Below, piece by piece: positions 12,301 through 22,220 of a DNA stretch of 64,000 bases. The number at the start of each line of letters is the position of its first letter. Position 1 is the stretch's first letter. The notes beneath the pieces were generated by a model. It was not told the origin of the DNA. It ran no database searches and worked only from the letters and a program-made list of their open reading frames with translations. Made by a program: the position numbers and the translations under genes. This DNA is from Pristionchus mayeri (taxonomy: Eukaryota > Nematoda > Chromadorea > Rhabditida > Neodiplogasteridae), in the NCBI GenBank assembly GCA_036245805.1, contig BTRK01000005.1:16344984-16408983 (forward strand), given 5' to 3'.

Positions 12301-15300
12301 TCAAGTTTTTCGTCCAAAAAATGTGTATTTGGGAAACAACGTTAAGTTGCTTAAATATACTCTAATTGCAGCATGGGAGTACCGTATGGTGAACACGTAC
12401 GACGTCCACTTCTACGCTTCCTTCGCCCTCGCTGCCCTCTGGCCTGCACTCGAGATTAGTGTCCAGGCTGAATTCAGTGAGTGATCTTTGTTCACAGATG
12501 AACAGGCTCCGTTGTTCTAATGTTAGATTACGTGGCCTAGTGGTCTAAGGTGCTGTAAATTTCATCCCATCGAATGGTGGGTTTGAATTCCGGCCTCTGC
12601 GGTAAATTTTGCCAAGATTGTAAAATTTTCGCCTACTGTTGGGCACTTCCCTCGAAGCTTTGCAAAAGCGACTGTCCAGGTTGGGATTCTAACCCCATAC
12701 CTTAGGATCTACCATAGAGTTTTTCCTATGGTAGATGTGAGGGTGGGTTTTTCATTTGTGTCTTTGATCTATAAAATGCCGTGACTCACGGATAGTCTTG
12801 ACACGTATTGTAGTAAAAGGCAGTGCATTGAACGGTTAATGTTGAGATAAAATAATGTCTCCCCTGCGCCATTCGTAGATCAAAGATGATCTAGTCCTTT
12901 CCAGCTGACCAAGTGGAGCACGTGGACGAGGTCGTCGTTCGTTTCCACATGGAGGGAGATCGAGCACCTCAGAAGACGAGGACGAGAGTGCCTCACGATC
13001 TGGGAAATCCCGGTGAGTGGGAGGATAACTTTCCTCCTTTTAGTACAGGGTTACAAAGCAATGAAAAGTTGTTTCGCTCATTCTATTACTGATCCTCTGG
13101 ATTTCGAATCCACCACGCATGTGGCAAGAATGGAATGAACCTTGACGAATGAAAATAGGAACTAGGATGCGGGATGCCGATAAATAGTTGATCTTTGATC
13201 TCTGCAGCTGCCGATCCCTGGCTGCTCACAAACGCGTATGTGATGCACGATACGGGCAAGTGGAAGGACCTCAATCTCAAGGTGGATCGATAATTGAGAG
13301 TAGATCAGACGGAGTTTAGTCCCTTGAATGCAGATTGTATTCGATATTGAGTAATTCGATATCTAGAAATAGATCAGATTCAAACCTTACCCCATCAAAT
13401 CTCCAATAATCTAATCAATAAATTCTTCAATATCTCCAGTTCGTGCTCACTTCCTGGCGCGATTACGTGTGCATCGTCCACAAGGAGCGCGCCTTCCTCG
13501 AACACGTCTACCCCGCAGTCAAGGTACGGAATTTGAGAGGGTTACGGTAGAGATGCATGATAATTACTGTAGAGATAGATAACTCGATCGACAACTGATT
13601 CGATTCTTCAGTCGCTGATCTCGCAAGGTCTCTCTACGTGGGATACAGACGGCGACGGGATGATAGAGAACTTCGGGAAGGCAGATCAAACGTACGATGC
13701 GTGGCAGATGGAGGGAGTCAGGTCGGCCATTTGATGTTTCAGTGGAATTCGAAATGCTAGCTATATCGAGTTGTTTGCAAAATTTGTAGGGTTGCATTTA
13801 ACATGAAACAGAGATCTCCCTTTTATGTTTCAGTGAAAAAGTCGATCCAACAAGACGATTGCAAAATTTGTACAATAGAGTGCAACGTGAAACAGAGATC
13901 TTCGTTGGCTCGTTCTCATTGTCTTCAATGGAAACTTTAAAGTAATGCTCGAGAGTAACCTCCTCTCTGCAGTGCGTACTGTGGTTCGCTGTGGCTGGCA
14001 GCCCTTCGAGTGGCCGTTGAATTGGCGCGTGAGATCGGAGATGAGGAGAGTGCGAGGGAGTGGAATGAGACACTCGAGAAGGCCAAAAGAGTATTCATCG
14101 AGAAGTTGTGGACGGGCGAGTACTTCCGGTTCTGCGAACGGTGAGTGTGATCTTTGGTCTTTCTTGATGTTTGGCTGCTTTCGGAGAACAAGCAGTACTT
14201 GTACTTTGTTTTCTGTAGTCTGATCTTTGATTTCTCTCAGTTCACGCAGTCGTGACTCGGTGATGGCCGATCAGCTGTGTGGCGTCTGGTTCCTGCAGTC
14301 TGTCAGTCCGGAGATGGCAGAGGAGGTGAGATTTGATCTTTGGTTTTTGAACTTTGACCTTTATGATTGTAGGATCATGTGAACTTCCTTTTGTAATTTG
14401 GCACAGGAAGTCTGAGCAAAAAACTATAAAGGGAAGCTTCATAAATGGATGTTTCGGTCCTTGGGTTACATATATACAACCGCCATTATGTTTAGTATAT
14501 TAACACAGGTATCACGAGTCGATGAATGAAAATCAGGGCCTCCGCGAACAATTTTTTTCAAACCCATTTAAAATCGACCAAACTACGGTAGTACACTACC
14601 CTGGTGGAGAGTTTTTGAAAGAACCATACCATTTCTCGTAGAGCCGGCATTTAGGAATTCCCCGGTTTTGGTCCTGGAAATAATGTATTTCAGCTCCCAG
14701 ATGAGATAAAGAGACGGCACAGGGCTCAAAAAACGTAGAAAATTATTTTGAGAAACTTTTACGTTGAAGGTATAGCATGAAGATCAAAAATAAATTAGTT
14801 GTGCCAAAAATAATGTAGGCCAGGCCACAGAAAAAATGTTTTTGCCATAACGTAGGAGACTAAAGCAGAATTTTATTAATGATTTTGAAAGAACACCTTC
14901 CCTAACATATAACAAAAAAATAAAAATGGCAAAATGGTGGGGGTTGTAGTCCTCATTTTTTGCATTCAATGTGTAGTGGTCGCTACTTCCGTTCATAAAT
15001 ACCTAAACGTATCATTCCAGCTCACTGCATTTCACTCTCTGGTACTTATTCACGAGGTTTCCAGCATATTTAAGCTAAATCACTGTGCGAAATTCGAAAT
15101 TTCCAAATTTTTGAAAAATACGGTTTTCGCATTCTCCCATGAGCACGATTTTCAGCATTGTAAACTTTAAAATTATAATTACGGAACGGTAAGCTACTGT
15201 CGATTCTTAAAGTATGCTTCGACGCCAACACAATTAGAGCCATGCGGATTCATCTAAACTTGTATTCCTCCCGAATTTCTCGCTCCAATATCGCTCCATC

Positions 15301-18058
15301 GAAGATTCGTCAAGCGATAAACTTATTGTTTGATAAGATAATTAAGAATACCGATACAATTACATCATGAAAAATATGTTTAGGGATTACTGAGTATGAA
15401 AAACACCGAAATTTTCAAAAATTGGAATTTTTCTGATAATCTAAAATTTCAAATTTCAATTTTTTAATAATTTCCAAAGTTAAGAAATATGAAATTTGTT
15501 ATCGTTTTTCATACTCAGCAATCCCTAAATATATTTTTTCATGATGTAATTTTATTGGTATTCTTAATTATCTTATCAAACAATAATTTTATCCCTTGAC
15601 GAACCTTCGATGGAGCGATATTGGAGCGATAAATTCGAGAGCAATACAAGTTTAGATGAATCCGCATGACTCTAATCTTGTTGACGTCGAAGCATACTGT
15701 AAGAATCGACAGTAGCTTACCGTTCCGTAATTATAATTTTAAAGTTTACAATGCTGAAAATCGTGCTCATGGGAGAATGCGAAAACCGTATTTTTCGAAA
15801 TTTCGAATTTTGCACAGTGATTTAGCTTCAATGAGCTGGAAACATCGTGAATAAGTACCAGAGTGTGAAATGCAGTGAGCTGGAATGATACGTTTAGGTA
15901 TTTATAAACGGAAGTAGCGACCACTACACTTTGAATGCAAAAATTGAGGACTACAACCCCCACCATTTTGCCATTTTTATTTTTGTGTTATATGCTAGGG
16001 AAGATGTTCTTTCAAAATCATTAATAAAATTCTGCTTTAGTCTCCTATGTTATGGCAAAAACATTTTTTCTGTTGCCTGGCCTCCATTATTTTTGGCACA
16101 ACTAATATATTTTTGATTTTCATGCTATACCTTCAACATAAAAGTTTCTCAAAATAATTTTCTACGTTTTTTTGAGCCCTGTGCCGTCTCTTTATCTCAT
16201 CTGGGAGCTGAAATACAGTATTTCCAGGACCAAAATCGGAGAATTCCTAAATGCCGGCTCTGGGAGAAATAGCATGGTTCTTTCAAAAACTCTTCACCAG
16301 GGTAGTATACTACCATAGTTTGGTCGATTTTAAATGGGTTTGAAAAAATTGTTCACGGCTACCTCCATTGACTGATGATACCTGTGATTTCGTTTTGAAA
16401 TTAAAAATTGATCTTTCAGCTGCTGCCCCTCGGCCACGTGAAATCGGCGCTCTCGAAGATATTCGAATTGAACGTGAAGAGATTCGCGGGAGGAAGAATG
16501 GGCGCAGTGAATGGAATGAGACCAGATGGCAAGGTCGATAGGGCATACATTCAGGTGAGAAGGCGAGAAAGATGTTTCACGCAGAATTAGTGTAAGAGTT
16601 TTGTTGATTGGTAAAGTGAAGAATGAAGTTCGAGAGCGGGTCGTCCCCACGTTAAGCGCTGTCTAATTATCGAAATTGGATCGCTTAAAATTCGTGATTT
16701 GGAATCTCTCAGGCGGACGAAATGTGGACGGGCGTAACATACGCGGTCGCTGCATTCATGATACAGCAGGTGAGACTCCCGTTTCATTGTTTATAGATGG
16801 ACAGTTTAGCTGTCTTCCACCTCGATCATGTTCCATCAACTGAAATTATACGGTTCCAGTCAAAGAATACTCTGGTACTCTTCTTCTTCTGACTGTGTTT
16901 TCCCTCAGGGCGACTACCAACGGGCATTCGACACGGCCTGGGGCACGTACGATGCTTGCTTCAATCGATTCGGACTACAGTACCAGACACCCGAGGCACT
17001 CTACGAGAAGAAGTGAGGGCTAGCTTTATTTTATTTCAATAATATTGTATAATATTTTGACCAATTTAATGTGTATTGCACTAGATATTGACCTTCGATT
17101 GGTGGTATTCGCTGTACGAATTTATGAGGCATTATTGAAGCGGGAGATGTGCTGGGTAGGAAACGTTGCGGGCGTCGTTGAATAATTCAGAGATATGGAG
17201 TAATACAATGGATACATTTCAGGTTCTATCGTGCCATAGGGTACATGCGCCCGCTGGCAGTGTGGGCGATGCAATGGGCACTCGAGAGACACGCCGGATT
17301 GGGAGGAGGTGAGGAGAGGGGATACGGTAGAAGTACTGGAAGAGGTGCGATCGGAGTATAGGGCAGTGATATAGGACCACATTTTTTGGAGTAGTGTAGG
17401 AGACTATGGTGCCATAGTATTGAATGCTAATGTCTTGCCTTCAGCGAATGAGAATAAAGGCATCTCTGAATTGCACGAGACAATCTTCAGTACAAGCAAG
17501 GCTTCAGTGATAACCAAAGGTGAGTCGAACCTAACGAGATAGGGATTGGAAGAGGAATGGGAAATACTCTTTTGTTTCTAGACTCTATGTAGACTTCCAA
17601 ATTCATTTGTTCCAATTCCGGAATATATTTTTATTTACGCTTTATATATTTGAGGCTCCATCGATTCGCAACCAGTAGAGGCGAAGAGCGACGATGACGT
17701 AGGCAGTGAGGGATACGGTAGCGACGAGAAGGTACGGTAATAGTCAGGAGATACGATAGTGACACCGAACCGCATATAATTTGTGTAGTCACTATTGTGT
17801 TTCACTCGATCGCCATCTTCCTATATGTTTGGGAATATTTATCGCACTTTTTAAAACTAATTGCACTGGCCTCCTCATGAGTGATCAGTGAGTGATTCTT
17901 CCATTTCGGTATTGCAGGAAAGCGCGGGTGTGCTCGTGGGAGCATCGAAGGACAAGAAGAAGAGCTCGACGACCCTGAAGACGTCGTTGGCATCAGACGA
18001 CGCCGCCTCCAGCTCGGGAGTCTCCAGTGGGAAGGACGTCGTCGTCGAGGCCGTCTGA
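6373..18058 (+). CDS. GBA2: Non-lysosomal glucosylceramidase (GBA2 family), 30 coding exons
   Basis: This enzyme hydrolyses glucosylceramide to glucose and ceramide at the cytosolic face of ER, Golgi or plasma membrane (GH116 family). My splice model is 6373-6466, 6820-6917, 8170-8287, 8528-8640, 8787-8846, 9092-9174, 9331-9430, 9508-9573, 9781-9892, 10020-10093, 10291-10387, 10493-10570, 11071-11149, 11310-11418, 11779-11851, 12046-12156, 12372-12476, 12905-13012, 13208-13281, 13440-13523, 13612-13721, 13973-14140, 14241-14325, 16420-16554, 16713-16769, 16909-17012, 17223-17308, 17445-17519, 17679-17731 and 17918-18058. All phases agree and give 949 codons plus TGA, close to the human length. 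The [20 protein letters not shown] glycine-rich segment, the nucleophile region [11 protein letters not shown] and the acid/base region [17 protein letters not shown] are all present. The acidic/serine-rich tail (last three exons) is lineage-specific. The start was chosen as the first ATG after the acceptor at 6366. Confidence 0.95.
10632..10860. repeat. 229 bp imperfect palindrome (foldback MITE) in GBA2 intron 12
   Basis: The sequence from GTTAGTTCTCAGGAAATGG (10632) is mirrored by CCATTTCCTGAGAACTAAC ending at 10860. The arms match over most of about 110 bp and include the inner words GAATTCCCGCAATT and AATTGCGGGAATTC. It sits inside the intron between 10570 and 11071. A target-site duplication is not clear. 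The RNA would fold into a long hairpin. Confidence 0.85.
11510..11702. mobile_element. hAT-like MITE, 193 bp, with perfect 8 bp target duplication
   Basis: The element starts CAGTGGTCGAAAAGTAGGTC and ends GACCTACCCTTTCGACCGCTG, giving terminal inverted repeats of about 20 bp. It is flanked on both sides by TATATCAT (11502-11509 and 11703-11710), an 8 bp direct repeat typical of the hAT superfamily. The inside holds a repeated AACGTACCCATTTTT word. It lies in the GBA2 intron between 11418 and 11779 and has no coding capacity. Confidence 0.85.
12520..12830 (+). mobile_element. tRNA-derived SINE-like sequence in GBA2 intron
   Basis: At 12528-12602 there is a tRNA-like head with an A-box-like word (GTGGCCTAGTGG) and, about 45 bp on, a B-box-like word (GGGTTTGAATTCC). 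These are the internal RNA polymerase III promoter elements of tRNA and SINEs. The head does not fold into a convincing functional tRNA and is followed by about 220 bp of non-coding body. Boundaries are approximate. It could also be a decayed tRNA pseudogene. Confidence 0.5.
13740..13930 (+). repeat. Degenerate tandem duplication of about 80 bp in a GBA2 intron
   Basis: Two related blocks each contain a run of the type tttcagtg, then GCAAAATTTGTA, then a GTTGCA- or GTGCAA-like word, then AACATGAAACAGAGATC or AACGTGAAACAGAGATC. The first block ends near 13815 and the second near 13902. The duplicated tttcag could act as a decoy acceptor before the true exon at 13973. Confidence 0.5.
14504..16386. 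mobile_element. Giant foldback element (1.88 kb inverted repeat) in GBA2 intron 23
   Basis: The left end CACAGGTATCA (14504) is the reverse complement of the right end TGATACCTGTG (16376-16386). The two arms (about 14504-15420 and 15475-16386) match over nearly their whole length with a short AT-rich loop near 15440. Small open frames in one arm are mirrored in the other, so they are by-products of the palindrome and not genes. No transposase is visible. The element lies between GBA2 exons ending 14325 and starting 16420, so it doubles that intron without breaking the coding frame. A target duplication is not obvious, although TTAA precedes the left end. Confidence 0.9.
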
Positions 18059-18893
18059 GTGACCTATCCCTTCTCCCTTCCCTCTCACCCCCTTCTTAGA
18101 TTCCAATTCAAACTGTATTTCAAAGAAAGTGTTCGTATGCATGGTTGTTAATTTCTTTAGTTGTACATGTAAGAAGTCCCGCGAGTCGCTCGAAGATAGA
18201 TATGGTCGCTAATTTGTATACTCATACTTTATACTTGATATTCGTACTCGTACTCATAGAGAATTGTTCTGCAGATTATTGTATTTGCATTCCTTCTCGT
18301 CTTGTTTAATGTTGTTTCGTATCTTCATGCACTCCTTTACTCCCGGTGTGATTGGTATGCCGACGGCTTTTAGACCCGAATATTGTCTCCTTTCGCTTGA
18401 GAGCCTTTCACCGAATCTGACTCGAGTTGTTTCGTTTGCAATACGTAGAGTTTGTCCAAAGTCTAATCCTTACTTCATACTCTCGATAGTTACTGTACAT
18501 GCATTCAGTATCCTCCTCAGTAAGCTCCGCCCACAATCGATACTTGTACCTCCCTCGGACAACAATATACTGATCGTTTTAGATAAGCATTGCCAAATGT
18601 AGAATTAACTACTGTATTCACCTCAAACTTGCAATTTATTCATCATCGAAAGAAATAAAGATTCACTTAGTTTGTGCGTCTGTGAGGACTCGTTGAAATC
18701 GGTTGCAGAACATCACCGAATTGTTACCTGAAGCAACTTGTGATCAGTATGTCATGAGTTGATGTGTGTTAAAGGATCAAGAAAATTTTTTCTAATCATC
18801 TGTGTGCTCTTTCTCACTACCCAGTATTGGATAAAATGTAGAGTGATTAACGATGAGTGTATCATCTCCCCTCTATCTCTCACTTCTTCCCAG
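18059..18893. other. GBA2 3' UTR and GBA2-BOLA3 intergenic region
   Basis: The 3' UTR of GBA2 follows the TGA at 18056. An aataaa polyadenylation signal is seen near 18651. BOLA3 begins directly behind the acceptor cttcccag at 18886-18893. About 830 bp separates the two coding regions in the same orientation. I see no other exon. Confidence 0.45.
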
Positions 18894-19398
18894 ATGCTCT
18901 CCCTTTCTCGTCGCCTTTTCTGTTCTGTCGTTGGCGCGGGAGAGGCGCGGCTCAGTTCCATCCTGCAGAAGAAGTTCCCCGCCGCCAACAAGATCGTCGT
19001 CCACGATATGTCCGGTCAGCATTTTGTTCAATTTTTTATATTTAGAATAGTTTGCCTAGCTTGGTAATGTAAAACAATGCATGGTAACATGGTAGGCTAC
19101 GAATGTGCGTGTATTCGTATGTTGATCAAGGATGAATAGAATGACATTACAGGTGGATGTGGTTCGATGTACCAAGTGATCATCGAATCGACCGAATTCA
19201 AGGGACTCACCAAGGTATGAACATTTTTTGCATACTCATCGTAGCCTTTTGGCAATGCGATTAACATGCTATTTGGTCTCTTGTCATTACTCGTTCGCTT
19301 TCAGGTGCAGCAGCACAAGGCAGTGACGGCTGCGTTGAAAGAGGAGATCAAAGAGATGCACGGATTGACCATCGAGACTAAAGTGGCACGAAGCTGAT
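18894..19398 (+). CDS. BOLA3: BolA family protein 3 (mitochondrial iron-sulfur cluster assembly factor)
   Basis: Three exons, 18894-19014, 19153-19214 and 19305-19398 (stop TGA), join in phase to give about 91 residues. BOLA3 works with glutaredoxin-5 and NFU1 in maturing 4Fe-4S proteins such as lipoate synthase in mitochondria. The basic, serine/leucine-rich N-terminus (MLSLSRRLFCSVVGAGEAR) is a plausible mitochondrial presequence. The BolA core is clear: HDMSGGCGSMYQVIIES with the family's invariant cysteine, then VQQHKAV and LKEEIKEMHGLTIETKV. The length matches the family. The start codon directly follows cttcccag, consistent with a trans-splice acceptor. Orthology is secure from the human-like GGCG.MY motif. 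Confidence 0.95.
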
Positions 19399-19689
19399 GA
19401 TACTCCGAAGAAGCCATTCGATTGCGTAGATTACCTTAGACTTTTACCAGTTCTGAACTCATAATATTGTTGATCTTATCGTTGTGATAAATGATTATCC
19501 CGAATATGATCGACCGGTATTCAACTCTTTGCAGCTGTGGCTTATCAGCAAGATACTTCAATCACTTTTACGACCTTTCTGATAAGTAACAACAAAGTCG
19601 ACAATATTTGTTTTCGAATTCAAGATGATGCATGCAAGAAAGAGTCAGCTGGCACTAACTTTTTGGCTTGCACACGCGCGAGGCTCGCG

Positions 19690-19756
19690 TTAGACGGCTG
19701 CGTTAAAAGAAGGGGTAGAAGACATGCACGGATTCGACCATCGAGACGCAAGTTTC
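19690..19756 (+). pseudogene. Decayed partial copy of BOLA3 exon 3
   Basis: The stretch beginning GACGGCTGCGTTAAAAGAA closely matches the last BOLA3 exon (GACGGCTGCGTTGAAAGAG at about 19324). It continues with a degenerate AGACATGCACGGATT-CGACCATCGAGAC block parallel to AGAGATGCACGGATTGACCATCGAGAC. Small indels break the frame. It lies about 360 bp downstream of the functional exon and has no partner exons nearby, so it is a local duplication remnant. Confidence 0.85.
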
Positions 19757-21480
19757 AAATACTGAGCTTCGATAATGCGGTGTTTAGTGAACTATTGTCC
19801 CAGAGCCGTAACAAAATATTAGCCTTAACATTATATTGCTTTATCATAAATCTTCCATTTTCTCTCAGTATATTACATAGCGCAATAGTAATTGATTAAG
19901 AAAAACAGATATTTCACGGAATCCTTTGTTTACGTTTGATAAATTGAAATATAGGACGATAGCAATAATAAGCGGAGCGGATTATTTTCTTACAATACCA
20001 GTTGGTTTAGAGCTCACGGTGTGTCATAACGACCTCTTTGCAAAATATTTTGCGCGTTTCTATAGAATATTTAAGTATCATTCTTGCTTTCCACACGTTG
20101 ACATAATTTTTCTTCAAGTGCTCTCGTAGGCACTGATATGGTAAGTAATAATAGCTCATATTCGTCGACACGCCTTGTTCTCGCGCACCTTTACCTTTCA
20201 TCTGCAGTGTTGAAAATGTAGCGTCACGCTCTCTCGCGTATTCTGCCGCGTTCACTAACTCGTGTCTACCGTATGCTTACCGTACCCACCCAATCTACCG
20301 TATCACCTTTCCATTTTCTCAACTGTGACACGAGGGCTCATAGCCGCTTCCTCAGTGCAACGAAATTGCACAGGGGACGGACCACGCGCTCTCTCTCCCC
20401 TCATCCCGCGTTTCTCTAACCCGCGGCGACTAGAGCGCGCCCTCTCCCCTACGGTCGCGCTTCCTCCCTTCGATGTGCAAGCAGATCGTGTACTCTCTCA
20501 CTTTCTCTGACCGACGAGAGATCATGCGATCTAGACAGACGATAGACTACGGTAACCGGCGTCCTACCGTGTCCCATTTTTTCATTTGAAAAATGAGGTC
20601 CGACTTTTGTTCACCACCTGAACCCCCGTGTGTCAAGGGCTAATATTTACAGTAGAAGGAGCCGTGGACTAGATTACGTCACAATGGACGATCTGTAAAA
20701 GTCGTTGCTAACTATTGCGTTCAATCGAATGGTGAAACCGTCAGTGTGAAGAACAAAAGCACAGTCTGCCAAAACAACTATCATAGAAATACAAATTTTT
20801 GTCACACACCACGCGGAACGAACAAATAAACGAACGTGGACCATATTCCACCCCAATTTAAATTAGGAAAGTTGATTACTGTAACGGCTTGTCTCCATTG
20901 TTTTTGCTTTGCTTTTCATATTTTTTTATCAACGGCGCTTGATAAACGCTCAGACGCTTGATAAACGCTTCCCTATGAAGAAACCCGCACCAATAGTTGA
21001 GCCAGAAGCGGGGGAAAATGAACGTGCGCGTTCGTGGAAGAGGCGGGGCGAAGAGAACCGGAGATAAAACATGGAACCATTGTGCACGGCTCTCACACCG
21101 GCATACACCATTTGTCCGTAGTTTTTTATTTCACTAATATTCACCAATCTGATCTGCGGAATCCGCATTTATTCGAAAGTACAGTAACCCACGACTTTCA
21201 ATTCCTCAGCAGTTATCTTCCCCTAGAAGTGACGAGCGCGCTCGAATTCACGATAGGCATCTGCAAGATTTTCTCGTTGATCTCTGACTGCAATAAGCTG
21301 TCACACAATCTCACCGTCTTTTAGTTTGCACAATTCAAGAAACATTCCTGTTGAGGAAAACAATTTGAGCAGATTTGAGAGCCCTAGAGCCAATGTTTCA
21401 CCCATGAAATGGGTAAGAATCACTGTCTAAATTTGACATCGACGAAAAAACGAAATTCAAAAAATAATAATGCAAATAAT
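19757..21480. other. Intergenic region without a recognised gene
   Basis: Only short unsupported frames are present. Several TACGGTA or TACCGTA words occur (for example near 20265, 20279, 20300 and 20549). No splice-linked coding exon with neighbour-like codon use was seen. Confidence 0.3.
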
Positions 21481-22220
21481 ATAAATGATCGGGGTTATTG
21501 ATGAATTAAGCAACCAATCGATAATTCCTCCCCTCAATTACCGTCTTCCATGGGGTAGATCAGATCCGAATTCGCTGATTGAAGACTCTTGTGGGTCTCG
21601 GGGAGAATCTGGAAAGAAAATGTTGACCTATGTGATACCAAGGGATTCCATTCCACTCCATTCGTTAGACACCAATAGATACATTCTCGTTTCGTTACTA
21701 GCCAGGTGCGTTCTCGTCTCACCACTATCCACGTCCATTCTCTCGCCTTCACTCTCGCCCTTTTTTTCGATTTGAGCGGTCGTTCTCCCTGTTTCATTCA
21801 CTTGTTGTCGCGGATTCCATTAATATATACTGTAATCCTTCCGAATGAAATTGCAGAATGAACAAAGGTGTCGGGATTAAAGTCGGGAGGAAGATCGGAA
21901 CCGACCGAACAGCCTCTATCAATCGATTCCGAAATCTCGAAGTCAGTTTGCGATTTTCCAATTTATAATGTGTCTCGCGCGCTCTCGAATGTGGATGCAT
22001 GTAGTACTCGGTGATCATAGCTCAGCTTCACTAACATGGCTTACCTCGTTAACTTCTCTTCTCGATACCGTAATCCTTTAGATCGGCCCCTTCTTGAATT
22101 TTGTGCAATGGATTTGTGTAGACGCCGTGGGAGCGCATTCACAACAGATCGCATCTATGCCCCACAAATGCGTCAGGATACACATATCGAAGAAGTGCCG
22201 ATTTCGCAATCTTTGCCACT
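21480..22220 (+). repeat. Duplicated 5' block, copy 1 (pair of 25640-26470)
   Basis: This block and 25640-26470 align along their length. Shared words include CCATGGGGTAGATCA, GTGATACCAAGGGATTCCATTCCACTC, ATTCTCGTTTCG, GCATGTAGTACTCGG and GATCATAGCTCAGCTTCACT, and CTTCTCGATACCGTAATCCTTT. Each copy carries a short exon-like frame behind a cag acceptor (ATG at 21857 here, ATG at 26071 in the other). The duplication appears to copy the promoter and first exon of the caspase-like gene. Confidence 0.8.

Noticed and set aside
14934..15966. Two mirror-image ORFs of 75-78 codons
   Set aside because: They are the same sequence in the two arms of the 1.9 kb foldback element; no independent coding evidence.
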